A stretch of DNA of 64,000 bases from Chromatiaceae bacterium (GCA_024235175.1 JACKMX010000004.1:496001-560000); one strand, 5' to 3'; shown: positions 53,784 through 63,542, numbered from the stretch's first letter. Numbers and translations: made by a program. Notes: generated by a model not told the origin, from the sequence alone.

Positions 53784-54638
53784 TCAGCGCAGGTCCTGCT
53801 TGAAAGACGGCAGGTCAACATTTCTGGCTTCAGACACATTCGCGAAACGCAGGTCAACCGTCGCCAGCTGAACACCTGTGAAATCCGCACCGGTCAGCAC
53901 GGCGTGCCGCATGCTGCTGCCGCCAATCACGGCATGGCTCATATCCACCCCACTGAGATCGGCATCACTGAAATCGGTACGGGACGCCCAGACTCCAGCC
54001 AATCTGGCATGCTGCAGCCTGGCACCATGCAACCGCGCTCGGTTGATTACGGTAAAACCACCTTCGTGACGGCTTGTCAGATCAGCCTCTCTGAGATCGG
54101 CATCCACCAGATTTGCCCCGTTCAGGTGTGCATCGCGCAGATCCGTGCCCCGCAGCTTGGACCTGCGCAGGTCTGCTTCGATCAGCAGCGCGTTGCATAA
54201 CTGCGCCCCGGTCAGATCACTCTGCGACAAATCGGCACCCTGAAGATCGGCATGTTCGAATTGCACCTGCTGCAGCTCGGACTGGCAAAGGCGAACCCGG
54301 CGCAGGTCTGCGTGCGACAGATTTGCGTTGCACAGATTACAGCCATGCAGATCCGCGGCATCGCGCCGATGGTCCGCACCCAGATGGGTGCCCAACAGGC
54401 TGGCACCGGCCAGATTCGCGCCATTCAGGCGGACAGCGTGAAGCACTGCACCGTCAAGCCGGGCGCCATGAAGATCGGCACCGCGCAGATCGGTATTGTC
54501 CAGACGCGAGTGGCTCAGGTCCTGACCAGCCAGATCTGCACCAGAGAGGCGCAACTCGCGCAGATCGGCTCCCTGCAAACTGTCGCCATTGATGCGCTCC
54601 AGAACTTTTCCGGTTTCACGGTGTTTGATTTCGATCAT
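53784..54638 (-). CDS. Pentapeptide-repeat protein
   Basis: 284 residues. After about 15 residues (MIEIKHRETGKVLERI) nearly the whole protein is A(D/N)Lxx pentapeptide repeats (for example LQGADLRELRLSGADLAGQDL), roughly 45 units, which fold into a right-handed quadrilateral beta-helix. A break around GADHRRDAADLHGCN and one near TSRHEGGFTVINRA interrupt the register. No signal peptide, so cytoplasmic. Some members mimic DNA and inhibit gyrase or act as scaffolds; nothing here points to one role. Confidence 0.9.
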   Translation of the reverse strand: MIEIKHRETGKVLERINGDSLQGADLRELRLSGADLAGQDLSHSRLDNTDLRGADLHGARLDGAVLHAVRLNGANLAGASLLGTHLGADHRRDAADLHGCNLCNANLSHADLRRVRLCQSELQQVQFEHADLQGADLSQSDLTGAQLCNALLIEADLRRSKLRGTDLRDAHLNGANLVDADLREADLTSRHEGGFTVINRARLHGARLQHARLAGVWASRTDFSDADLSGVDMSHAVIGGSSMRHAVLTGADFTGVQLATVDLRFANVSEARNVDLPSFKQDLR

Positions 54639-54796
54639 TTTGGTTCTCCGTAATCACCTTTGCCTACTGTTTCCCGAAACCAAAAGGCAGGAATTTCGAT
54701 CAGCTTTCAATCCAAGTATCAGCGCGATGCAAAACAGGTGCAAGCAGCTGTCTGAATCTTTCCGCAAGGAACCGATCCCGCAAATGTGCAGCTGAC

Positions 54797-57700
54797 TCAG
54801 ACGGATCCTGCAGAGACTGTCCCGGCACTTTTCCGGGGGGCATGCTTCATCCAAATGTAGTAGATGATCGGTACCGCCATGCGTGACAGCAGCAGCGACG
54901 CCACCTCACCCGAGATCAGCGATATCGCCAGTCCCTGGAAAATCGGATCAAACAGAATCACGCTGCCTCCCACCACTACCGCCATAGCGGTCAACATCAT
55001 GGGGCGGAAGCGCACAGCACCCGCATCAACCACCGCATCGTCAAGCGGCATTCCCTGGATAACACGCAGCTTGATGAAATCAACCAGGATAATGGAGTTT
55101 CTGACCACTATGCCTGCTCCCGCCATGAAGCCAATCATCGAGGTCGCAGTGAAGAATGCACCCATTGCCCAATGCGCCGGCAATATCCCGATAAGTGAGA
55201 AAGGGATGGCCGCCATGATGATGAACGGTGTGCGAAATGAACGGAACCAGCCCACTACCAGGATATAGATCAGCGCCAGAGCCACGGCAAAAGCTGCGCC
55301 CAGATCGCGGAATACCTCATAGGTGATGTGCCACTCGCCATCCCACTTCAGCGACGGCAGCAAGGTGGAGAACGGCTGGCGGACATTCCAGATCTCCATT
55401 GGCTCGCTGCGGCCGGCAGGAACATAGGCTCTGATTTTATCGTTGAGCTGCAGCAAGGCATAGATCGGACTCTCCGCGGCGCCGGCGACATCTCCGGTCA
55501 CGTACACCACCGGCAGCAGATTTTTGCGGTAGACGCTCTTTTCACCCAGTGTGGCCTCTATGCTCGTGACCTCTCCCAGCGGCACACACTGCGTACCCGA
55601 GCAGATCGGAACAGAGAGCAGCGCCCCTGGCTGGGCTCGCTGACTGAGCGGCAGCCGCACCCGGATCGGAACATCTTCATCCTCTTCGGCAGCGTGCAGC
55701 AAGCCGGCTTCGGCGCCGGCCTCTGCAATCTGCACGACCTGCGCCACCTGCTCCGCGCTCACCTGATGCAGTGCTGCCTTCTCCTGCTCGAAACGAAACA
55801 CAAGCTGCGGCTGGTCCGACTCAACGTACCAGTCGACATCCACCACACCCGGTGTCTCTTCAAACAGTTCGCGCACCCGCCGGGCAATCTCAATCTGTTC
55901 CTCGTAATCGGGACCGTAGATTTCAGCCACGATAGTCTGCAACACCGGAGGCCCCGGCGGCACCTCGGCCACCTTGATGCGGGCTCCGCAACCGACATCC
56001 AGCAGCTGGATCTTTTCACGGATGCGCTTGGCGATGTCATGGCTCTGCAGTGTGCGCTCTTCCCGGGACACCAGGTTTACCTGGATGTCGGCGACATTGG
56101 GGCCGCGACGCAGGAAGTAGTGGCGCACCAGACCGTTAAAATTGTAAGGAGCAGAGGTGCCGGCATAGATCTGGTAATTGAGCACTTCCGGCTCTTCTCT
56201 CAGGTTGGCTGCTAATGTGCGTGCTACGCTGGTGGTGCACTCCAGTGTGGAATCCTCGTCTGTATCGACGATCACCTGCAGCTCGCTCTTGTTGTCATAA
56301 GGCAGCATCTTCACTTTCACCGCACCGGTTACCACCATCGCCATGCTTCCCAACAGCAACAGCGTGATTGCCGCCAGGAACGCCAATCCCAACAAAGGAC
56401 GGCGGATCATCGGCCCCATCACCCGGCGGTAGACGCGGGTAAACCAATCCTCCGTATCTTTCGGCTGTTCACCGGCTTTGGCATGCCAACGCAGCATGCG
56501 GCAGGCGGCCCAAGGGGTCACCACGAAGGCCACGCTCATGGAGAACAGCATGGCAGCGGTGGCCCCTATCGGGATGGGCCGCATATAGGGGCCCATCAAA
56601 CCCTGTACGAAAGCCATCGGCAGCACAGCCGCGATCACCGTCAGAGTGGCCAGGATCAGGGGGCTCTGCACTTCGCTGACCGCCTCCACCGTCAGCTCTT
56701 TCAATGGGCGGCCGCGGTTCTCCGGAAGGCGGAAATGGCGCACTATGTTCTCAACGTCCACGATCGGGTCATCCACCAGAATTCCGATGGAGAAGATCAG
56801 CGCAAAGAGCGTGACCCGATTGAGTGTGAAGTCCAGCATATAGAAAGTGGCGAGAGTCAGTGCCAGAGTCACCGGGATGGCCAGAGCCACCACGCCGGCT
56901 TCCCGCCAGCCGAGTATCGCCATGATCAGCAGGCTCACACCCACTACCGCCAGCCCCATATGAAACAGCAGCTCATCGGACTTCTCGCGCGCGGTGTGGC
57001 CATAGTCACGGGTCATGGTAACCTCGACCCGGTCCGGAATCAGATTGCCGCGCAGCAGTTCGATTTTACGCATCACCTGAGCCACCACCGCCACGGCATT
57101 GGCCCCTTTGCGTTTGGCTATCGCCAAGGTAACAGCCGGCTCCTCCGAATTCGGTGCACCGCTCTGCCGCGCGCTGCCTCCATCGCCGAACAGCACATAG
57201 TCCACCGGTTCTTCGGGCCCATCAAGGATCTCCGCTACATCGCGCAGATACACCAGCTGACCGAGATGCACGCCAATCACCACGGCCTCCACATCAGCTG
57301 CGGTTTGCAGAAAGCCGCCCGTCTCCACCAGCGTCTCCCGGCCACCGTGAGGAACACTGCCCGCGCGCTCCTGCCGATTGCCCACACGCAGCGTACGCAG
57401 CACATGCGTAGGGTCGACCTGATAGGCCGTGAGTCTGCCGGCATCGAGTTCCACCCGCACCTGGCGGCGCAAGCCGCCGATCAAAGTGGTCTCGGAGACA
57501 TCAGGCACCTGGGATACGACATCATCCACCGCAGCCAGGATTCTCCGCAGGTCGTAGCTGTCGTAACCACCGCCATGGAAGGTGAGCGCCAGTACCGGCA
57601 CGTCGTCTATGCGGCGGGTCTTGAGCAACGGATAGGTGGCGCCTTCGGGAATGCGGTCGAGATTTGCATACAACTTCTGGTATAGCTGTATGATCGCCTC

Positions 57701-58048
57701 CTCCTCGTTCCAGCCCACCAGGAATCGTACGATCGTCAACGAGCTGCCCGGTCTGGAGGTGGAATAGACGTACTCCACCCCCGGCAGCTCCCATGCCAGT
57801 TTTTCCAACGGCTGGGTGACGCGCTGCTCGACTTCCCGCACCGAGGATCCGGGCATCTGCACGAATACGTCGATCACCGGTACCACGATCTGCGGCTCCT
57901 CCTCTCGCGGCAACAGCAGTACAGCGAGGAGACCGAGCAGGATGGACGCACCGACGATCAGGGGAGTCAGCGGGGAGTCGACAAAGAACCGCAAAATCCT
58001 CGGTATCAGCCCGAAGCGGAGCACTCGGTAACCGCGTTTTGCTTTCAT
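54797..58048 (-). CDS. RND efflux pump, inner-membrane subunit (HAE-1-like)
   Basis: 1083 residues, full length for the family, with twelve predicted spans. The proton-relay helix reads ALIFSIGILVDDPIVDVENIVRHF, with the Asp pair typical of drug/hydrophobe exporters rather than of heavy-metal CusA types. Periplasmic porter loops contain PGSSVREVEQRVTQPLEKLAWELPGVEYVYSTSRPG and GAPNSEEPAVTLAIAKRKGANAV. Such pumps need a membrane-fusion protein and a TolC channel; neither is next to it here. The gene start is clear (MKAKRGYRVLRFGLIPRILRFF). Confidence 0.93.
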   Translation of the reverse strand: MKAKRGYRVLRFGLIPRILRFFVDSPLTPLIVGASILLGLLAVLLLPREEEPQIVVPVIDVFVQMPGSSVREVEQRVTQPLEKLAWELPGVEYVYSTSRPGSSLTIVRFLVGWNEEEAIIQLYQKLYANLDRIPEGATYPLLKTRRIDDVPVLALTFHGGGYDSYDLRRILAAVDDVVSQVPDVSETTLIGGLRRQVRVELDAGRLTAYQVDPTHVLRTLRVGNRQERAGSVPHGGRETLVETGGFLQTAADVEAVVIGVHLGQLVYLRDVAEILDGPEEPVDYVLFGDGGSARQSGAPNSEEPAVTLAIAKRKGANAVAVVAQVMRKIELLRGNLIPDRVEVTMTRDYGHTAREKSDELLFHMGLAVVGVSLLIMAILGWREAGVVALAIPVTLALTLATFYMLDFTLNRVTLFALIFSIGILVDDPIVDVENIVRHFRLPENRGRPLKELTVEAVSEVQSPLILATLTVIAAVLPMAFVQGLMGPYMRPIPIGATAAMLFSMSVAFVVTPWAACRMLRWHAKAGEQPKDTEDWFTRVYRRVMGPMIRRPLLGLAFLAAITLLLLGSMAMVVTGAVKVKMLPYDNKSELQVIVDTDEDSTLECTTSVARTLAANLREEPEVLNYQIYAGTSAPYNFNGLVRHYFLRRGPNVADIQVNLVSREERTLQSHDIAKRIREKIQLLDVGCGARIKVAEVPPGPPVLQTIVAEIYGPDYEEQIEIARRVRELFEETPGVVDVDWYVESDQPQLVFRFEQEKAALHQVSAEQVAQVVQIAEAGAEAGLLHAAEEDEDVPIRVRLPLSQRAQPGALLSVPICSGTQCVPLGEVTSIEATLGEKSVYRKNLLPVVYVTGDVAGAAESPIYALLQLNDKIRAYVPAGRSEPMEIWNVRQPFSTLLPSLKWDGEWHITYEVFRDLGAAFAVALALIYILVVGWFRSFRTPFIIMAAIPFSLIGILPAHWAMGAFFTATSMIGFMAGAGIVVRNSIILVDFIKLRVIQGMPLDDAVVDAGAVRFRPMMLTAMAVVVGGSVILFDPIFQGLAISLISGEVASLLLSRMAVPIIYYIWMKHAPRKSAGTVSAGSV

Positions 58049-58417
58049 CTTTGTCCACCCATTAACGGGGCCTAAACATGTCTCCTGAACCAGACTGCCC
58101 GGCCAGGATAACCCCGCGGATAGAACGCAAAACCTTCAGCATCAGTGTATGCACACCCCAAGGTGATGTCAAAAAAACCCGATGCTGAATAATGTATTTT
58201 CCTTGTTAATCTACACGCTACAATCACCTATTACCTGGCGATCTTCATTGAAATTTCGCAATCCTATAACATCGAAAGCACGTTTTTTTACCGGAACTGC
58301 TCTATCATGGGTTGGAATGACACTATTTGATCCGGCATCGAGGGCAGTCCGATAACTGCAGCCATGACCTATAAGCCGGCTTGACGCGATGAATGCACAG
58401 CTGAACAGGAGAATTGA
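58049..58417. other. Divergent intergenic region between RND pump and MBL-fold gene
   Basis: No supported gene. On the minus strand a 26-codon remnant (ATG near 58143, ending just before the pump gene) might be a degraded upstream cistron, but has no family signature. AT-rich 58190-58310 probably holds promoters. An AGGAG Shine-Dalgarno lies just before the MBL-fold ATG. Confidence 0.4.
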
Positions 58418-59362
58418 ATGAACTTCCGCCTGCTTTCTCTCTTTTTTCTGGTACTCGCGGTAAATCCCGCCTTTGCGGCAGATATCGTGCGTGATTATCC
58501 CGTTGACCAGATCGCACCCAACACCTTTGTTATTCATGGCCCCCTGGGTTATCCGGCGGTGGATAATCAGGGTTTCATGAACAATCCCGGATTTATCATC
58601 ACCGATTCGGGCGTGGTATTGATCGATCCCGGATCCAGCGTTCAGGCGGGAAGAATGGTGTTGAAACAGATCGGCAGCATCACCGACAAACCCATCACTC
58701 ACGTAATCAATACCCATGTTCATGGTGACCATTGGCTTGGTAACCAGGCGGTGGCAGAGGCATACCCGGAAGCAGTACTGATGGCACACCCGGATATGAT
58801 TAGGAGAGCACATGCAGGTGCGGCGGAAGAGTGGATCAGCCTGATGACACGGGCGACCGATGGATTCACCGAGGGTACCCGTGCCGTCATTCCTACGAAA
58901 TCAACATCTGAAATCGGAACGCTGGAAACCGGCGGCATGACATTCCGCTTTCATGCTCCCGAGCGCGCACACAGCGGCACCGATGTGATGATAGAGGTGG
59001 TACAGGAGTCTGTGGTTTTTCTCGGAGACAATGTCACACACAAGCGAATCGCCAGAATGGACGACGCCAGCTTCAAGGGCAGCATCGCTGCCTGCGAAAT
59101 CGCTGCAGGGCTATCCGCGAATCGATATGTCCCCGGCCATGGTCCAACTGGTGACGCCAGCATAGTGGCGGAATTCCAGCGCTATCTGACTACTCTGTAC
59201 AACGAAGCGGCTCGCCTTTATGAAGAGGGTCTCAGCGACTTCGAAATGAAGCCGGAAATTGTACAGAAGCTTGAAGCATATGCCGATTGGGTCAATTTCG
59301 AAGACCAGGTGGGCAGGCACATCAGTCTTGCGGTTCTGGAATTAGAGAGAAACAGTTTTTAG
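58418..59362 (+). CDS. Exported metallo-beta-lactamase-fold hydrolase
   Basis: 314 residues. Signal peptide about 1-20 (LLSLFFLVLAVNPAFA). The zinc motif THVHGDHW (about 106-112), the third-ligand region, the bridging Asp in VFLGDNV (about 205) and the late His in YVPGHGPTG make a complete MBL active site. The fold class covers lactamases, thioesterases and quinoprotein-associated hydrolases; the FMNNPGFIITDSGVVLIDPG start resembles SoxH/quinoprotein-relay types, but the substrate cannot be told. The cupin gene follows by 41 bases, probably in one operon. Confidence 0.88.
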   Translation: MNFRLLSLFFLVLAVNPAFAADIVRDYPVDQIAPNTFVIHGPLGYPAVDNQGFMNNPGFIITDSGVVLIDPGSSVQAGRMVLKQIGSITDKPITHVINTHVHGDHWLGNQAVAEAYPEAVLMAHPDMIRRAHAGAAEEWISLMTRATDGFTEGTRAVIPTKSTSEIGTLETGGMTFRFHAPERAHSGTDVMIEVVQESVVFLGDNVTHKRIARMDDASFKGSIAACEIAAGLSANRYVPGHGPTGDASIVAEFQRYLTTLYNEAARLYEEGLSDFEMKPEIVQKLEAYADWVNFEDQVGRHISLAVLELERNSF

Positions 59363-59667
59363 GCAGCAGGTTACAGAGTGCCATGAAGCTGCCAGGAAAA
59401 CCCATGAAACAGGGAAACCTGTTTGCAAAGATTCCCGCTGATCTGAGCAGAGAAGTGTTCGATTCACTGGTCGAAAGCGCGCGTGTCAGGATTGAACGGA
59501 TCATCTCGAAAGGACACACATCGCCTGACAGCGGTTGGTACGATCAGGATCTCAGTGAATGGGTTGTGATTCTGCGGGGTGAAGCCAGTATTACTTTTGA
59601 TAACGGTGAAACAGTTGAACTTGCAGAGGGCGACTATATAGAGATCCCCTCCCATAAAAAGCATAAA

Positions 59668-61300
59668 CCCGTTAGTTGCATAAAAAATGCGTCAAAAACT
59701 ACGCGAACCCATTTATCTACGCGCTGTGCTGGACGTCATACGCTTGTAGCTGGAGTTCACCAATAGTGCGATCCAGAAAATACCAAAAAATGATGCGACA
59801 AAATGGCGTTCAGCAATAAAAAAACGATCCCTGAGTTGGTAAAATTGGAGGCACCACACCAAACCAATGAACCAACGGAGACCGTTTGGATGAAGTGTAG
59901 CAAAGCCAGCGTTCATCGCAAAACACATCGCATTCCCGAGATTCGATTCGAAGACCAACGCCTGAGCTCTTTTGCCGGTCTGGTCCTGTTTCAAGCGTTG
60001 TTCAATCGGCTCGGATTGAAAGAACAACTCACGGGCTGTTTCCGGCATCTGAAGGTCAGCCCAATCTTTGGTCATGGTCTCACCGTACTGCTGCTGATCG
60101 TCCATCTTCTGCTGGGATACCGGCGACTTCAGGATATGCGTTACTACAAGGATGACCCCATGGTGCGCCGTCTGTTGGGAATCGCTCGTCTGCCGGATGT
60201 CGCGACGGTCAGCCGTACGCTGGCGGGGATGGACAGCCGCAGCGTGGACAAGCTGCGCCGACTCAACAGGCAACAGGTTCTGCAACGCCTTGATGATCTT
60301 GGCCTGGCACGGATTACCTTGGATTTCGACGGCTCGGTACTCGCCACCGGTCGTTTCGCCGAAGGCACGGCGGTGGGTTTCAACCGCAAGAAGAAGGGGC
60401 AACGCAGCTACTATCCGCTGTTCTGCACATTGGCGCAGACCGGCCAAGTATTCGATGTTTGGCATCGTCCCGGTAATGTGCATGACTCCAACGGCGCCCA
60501 GGCATTCATCCTGGAATGTGTCCAGGAAATACGCGCTGTTCTGCCCAGGGCCAAAATTGAAGTACGGATGGATAGCGCCTTCTTCTCGGATGCCATCATC
60601 GGCATGCTCAATGCCGAAGGCGTTGAATTCAGCATCAGTGTGCCCTTTGAGCGTTTCACCGAACTCAAGGGCATGATAGAACGGCGGAAACGCTGGCATC
60701 GCTTGGGTGATCGATGTGATTTTTTCGAGCACCGCTGGAAACCTAAAAAATGGCACACAAAACAGCGTTTTCTCTTTATCCGTACCGGAAACCGGAAACA
60801 GTATAAGGAACCGATTCAACTGGATCTGTTCATCCCCTATGAATACGGCCACGACTTCAAGGTGATCATCACCAATAAGCGTCTCAGTGCCAGAAAAGTG
60901 TTGCGCTATCACAACGGCCGCGGTGCCCAGGAGGGTATTTTCGCTGAGTTGAAGTCGCAGACCCAGATGGACTATGTTCCGACCCGAAGACAAGCGGGGA
61001 ATCAGGTGTTTGTACTGGCAGCGATGTTGGTGCATAACCTCAACCGGGAAATGCAGATGCTCACCAACGAACAGCAATGCGCTACCACTGAACGACGTGC
61101 ACCGCTGTGGCACTTTACACGGCTCGGCACTCTGCGGCGTCAACTGATTCAGCGAGCCGGACGGCTGACCAGGCCTCAAGGGACCTTGACTTTGACGATG
61201 AGCGTTAATCCAGCTGTCAAATCCGAGTTGTTGCATTATTTGGATGTGCTCAAACAAGTAGCTTGATTCCGTTTTCGTCAGAATTTATGCAATGAATGGG
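59668..61300 (+). mobile_element. IS1380-family insertion sequence, copy 2 (1633 bp)
   Basis: Same length, ends and orientation as the copy at 48469-50101, with no base differences noticed by eye. Flanked by the 4-bp duplication TAAA (59664-59667 and 61301-61304). Identity of the copies and perfect duplications point to recent movement. Confidence 0.93.
59803..61266 (+). CDS. IS1380-family transposase (copy 2)
   Basis: 487 residues, the same protein as in copy 1, with all DDE-type catalytic residues present and no frameshift. Probably functional. Confidence 0.93.
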   Translation: MAFSNKKTIPELVKLEAPHQTNEPTETVWMKCSKASVHRKTHRIPEIRFEDQRLSSFAGLVLFQALFNRLGLKEQLTGCFRHLKVSPIFGHGLTVLLLIVHLLLGYRRLQDMRYYKDDPMVRRLLGIARLPDVATVSRTLAGMDSRSVDKLRRLNRQQVLQRLDDLGLARITLDFDGSVLATGRFAEGTAVGFNRKKKGQRSYYPLFCTLAQTGQVFDVWHRPGNVHDSNGAQAFILECVQEIRAVLPRAKIEVRMDSAFFSDAIIGMLNAEGVEFSISVPFERFTELKGMIERRKRWHRLGDRCDFFEHRWKPKKWHTKQRFLFIRTGNRKQYKEPIQLDLFIPYEYGHDFKVIITNKRLSARKVLRYHNGRGAQEGIFAELKSQTQMDYVPTRRQAGNQVFVLAAMLVHNLNREMQMLTNEQQCATTERRAPLWHFTRLGTLRRQLIQRAGRLTRPQGTLTLTMSVNPAVKSELLHYLDVLKQVA

Positions 61301-61447
61301 TAAAGTCACCAAAACCAGCCCGAAAAGCGAAACGATATGGCTGGCCGTGCACTTCTGAATGATACAGCATCAGCGTGGAGCTTTTGCTGACCGATGGGGA
61401 TGGTTGTGCAAAGCATTCGTCTGCTAAGGAGATCCTCCCCCTGAAGA

Positions 61448-61511
61448 GAGGGTGTCGTAAAACCCCCTCTCCCTCGAAGGGAGAAGGGACTCAACCTTTT
61501 ACGACACCCTC
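61448..61511. repeat. 15-bp inverted repeat, intergenic
   Basis: GAGGGTGTCGTAAAA (61448-61462) and its exact inverse (61497-61511) flank a loop that itself contains CCTCTCCCTCGAAGGGAGAAGG, a second short stem. It lies between the interrupted cupin gene and the ParB-like gene, both ending here, and could act as a bidirectional transcript end. Confidence 0.65.
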
Positions 61512-61561
61512 GAAGATGGAGAGAGGATCTCCAGAAAACTTCCGATGATGGAAAGCGCGAA

Positions 61562-62296
61562 TTATCGGCTGGGCCTGCCGACAAAACCCGGCAGTCCACT
61601 TGCTTCGGGAGAGCTTGCCAGATACAGAGCGTAGGCAATTTTTTCGTTGTAATCTTCCGGATCGCTTTTCTCAATATCCGCGAGTGTCATCTCCATGCAC
61701 TTCTTTTCGCAGGAGAGCTGCGCATGGAAAATCACTCTGGTCCGGAAAAAGCTGCCCCACTTGAACTCCGCGAAAATCGCGTTGTTGGGGTCTTTGACAT
61801 AACCATAATCCTGCCTGACCACCCAGGAGAGACTACGGTAAATATCATTATCCAGATCCTTCACGTGCTGCTTGAGGCCGCTGGGGTTGAAAGGGCCCGC
61901 CCCCATCGCATCGAACGGATAGACCCAGTTATTATTTGCCATCGCCCGCCAGAAGCGGTCGCCTTCAATCGGGTTCCAATTCTTGACAACCTCCACTGGC
62001 ACATCCATATCCCCTTTCGCAAGCCACAGCGAAACAGCAAGGTGATGATGATCGATTAAATAATAGTTACCGTCATTTCCTATGATAATCGGTATGGTTC
62101 GCTGCAGCAGGTAATCTTCAAGTTTTTTCCCGCTCTTTTCCGCAATTTTTTTTGTCTTGGTGTTTACCTCGTCCATTCCCACGGCATTCTGCGTAGGTTT
62201 AAGTTGACTGAGTTTTAATCTTGCATAGGTACCCGGGGCGGTGTTTTTATCGCATTTGGGCAGAAAGTCGAAAACGTCATTTGTTTTTTTGGACAT
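61562..62296 (-). CDS. ParB-like putative nuclease-domain protein
   Basis: 244 residues. The pattern LSQLKPTQNAVGMDEVNTKTKKI, followed by PIIIGNDGNYYLIDHHHLAVSLW and an interior rich in aromatic residues, matches the ParB-like putative nuclease family (ParBc_2). No DNA-binding helix-turn-helix as in true partition proteins. Members often occur as single genes with unknown role. No signal peptide. Start MSKKTNDVFDF is consistent. Confidence 0.8.
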   Translation of the reverse strand: MSKKTNDVFDFLPKCDKNTAPGTYARLKLSQLKPTQNAVGMDEVNTKTKKIAEKSGKKLEDYLLQRTIPIIIGNDGNYYLIDHHHLAVSLWLAKGDMDVPVEVVKNWNPIEGDRFWRAMANNNWVYPFDAMGAGPFNPSGLKQHVKDLDNDIYRSLSWVVRQDYGYVKDPNNAIFAEFKWGSFFRTRVIFHAQLSCEKKCMEMTLADIEKSDPEDYNEKIAYALYLASSPEASGLPGFVGRPSR

Positions 62297-62439
62297 ATTT
62301 TCAGCGCCTTTACCATGTCAGATTGAATTGAACTTATTGCTGATTGACTGCAAAATCTACAAACTGCAGAAAGCATAGCCTATACTGGCAGAAAATAATC
62401 ATTCTGTTCTTACGGTTGTACGATTTTGGGGAGAGATGA

Positions 62440-63006
62440 ATGCGCACAATTAGAAATCTACTGGCTATCGTTGGCTTGGCGACAGTTCTGTTAGCCGGTT
62501 ATCTGTTGTACGCAACACGGGATTTCGATCCAGGCGCCTTTACTGTTTATCGTGACTTTGGAACCAAATTGCTGGAAACCGGCGATCTTGCCGGCTCTTT
62601 CGTCTGGGCTGTACCCGTGGCCGAGGGTGTGAGTGTGCAGGACGTCAAGGACTCCATGAAGAGTCTTGCGGTGGATAGAAACTTTCTGTTCGTCAGCGAG
62701 TCGCCCTTCTACAAACAGGCTGCCGCGGTAACTGGAGAGGAGTTCCGGCATGTCTCTTTCATGCAGTTTTGTGATGTTCGGGTAGGCATTGAGATGCTGG
62801 AACACAATGATGCTTACTCAGCTTTTATGCCCTGCGGAATCAGCGTGGTGGAGAACAAGCAGGGTAAACTTTGGTTATATGCGATGAACATGGACTTTCT
62901 CATCCATGGCGCGAAAGAGTTGCCACCGGAACTCAAGCAAAAAGCGTTGCGCGTCCGGAAGACCATGCGGGAAATCATGAAGGGTGCCGCGGCCGGAGAG
63001 TTCTGA
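62440..63006 (+). CDS. DUF302-domain protein, membrane-anchored
   Basis: 188 residues. An N-terminal span (about 5-25, NLLAIVGLATVLLAGYLLYA) anchors a DUF302 domain with FLFVSESPFYKQ, FMQFCDVRVGIEMLEHNDAYSAFMPCGISVVENKQGKLWLYAMNMDF. The domain's function is unknown; some members occur with sulfur metabolism genes. The two cysteines (about 108 and 128) could be functional. Preceded by GGGGAGAG about six bases before the ATG. Confidence 0.85.
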   Translation: MRTIRNLLAIVGLATVLLAGYLLYATRDFDPGAFTVYRDFGTKLLETGDLAGSFVWAVPVAEGVSVQDVKDSMKSLAVDRNFLFVSESPFYKQAAAVTGEEFRHVSFMQFCDVRVGIEMLEHNDAYSAFMPCGISVVENKQGKLWLYAMNMDFLIHGAKELPPELKQKALRVRKTMREIMKGAAAGEF

Positions 63007-63194
63007 CACTTGAACCGGGGGACGCTTGCCCTGCATGAAAACCTCTTCTATTTGTACATCTCCGAATCGCTTCAAAACCAGCATGCAGCCGGAACTCGTT
63101 CGTTCAATCAGATTGAGGAGTGCCTGACAACTGTGCCCAATAGTCTCTTTTTTATCGGGCAGCTTTCAAAGTTCGGGATATACGGGTAAACAAT

Positions 63195-63542
63195 ATGAGA
63201 TTCAAACTGATTATCGCCATGGCGGAGGAGCAGTGGACCAATGCACTTATGGATGCCGCCCGTGACGCCGGTGCAAAGGGATCAACCATTATACGAAGCG
63301 CCAAGGGAAAGGGTGTCGAGGCAACCAAAACCTTCCTCGGACTATCGTTGGAACACGCCATCGATATCATTCTGCTGCTCGTTGAGGAGCATCAAAGCCG
63401 CTTCATACTGGAGGCCCTGGAAAAAGCGGGTAATATGAAGGAGAAGGGAACCGGCATCGCATTTCAGGCTGACGTCGAAGACGCCGTTGGCGTATCGCAT
63501 CAGATACGCGAGCTGGTTACCATGGTGGAGGAGCAGATATAG
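63195..63542 (+). CDS. PII-like signalling protein
   Basis: 115 residues, close to the length of a PII trimer subunit. It begins MRFKLIIAMAEEQWTNALMDAARDAGAKGSTII and contains the T-loop-like stretch RSAKGKGVEATKTFLGLSLEH, then ILLLVEEHQSRFILEALEKAG and a C-terminal part GIAFQADVEDAVGV, following the ferredoxin-like order of PII proteins. The uridylylation-site tyrosine of GlnB is absent, so this is an atypical PII-like protein with unknown ligand. Shine-Dalgarno is weak. Confidence 0.75.
   Translation: MRFKLIIAMAEEQWTNALMDAARDAGAKGSTIIRSAKGKGVEATKTFLGLSLEHAIDIILLLVEEHQSRFILEALEKAGNMKEKGTGIAFQADVEDAVGVSHQIRELVTMVEEQI

Larger units (their letters stand above)
59404..61358 (+). pseudogene. Cupin-domain protein interrupted by IS1380-type element copy 2
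   Basis: Codons 1-88 (59404-59667; starts MKQGNLFAKIPADLS with AGGA upstream) and codons 89-105 (61305-61358; VTKTSPKSETIWLAVHF, stop TGA) join exactly when the element and one copy of the TAAA duplication are removed, giving a 105-residue single-domain cupin with GWYDQDLSEWVVILRGEASITF and VELAEGDYIEIPSHKKHKV. In the interrupted state translation runs into the element after HKKHK. Such cupins are often small metal-binding enzymes or sensors. Loss is expected unless excision occurs. Confidence 0.9.

Noticed and set aside
48469..61300. Composite transposon formed by the two IS copies
   Set aside because: Each copy has its own different 4-bp duplication, and each splits a host gene whose halves still flank it, so they are independent insertions.
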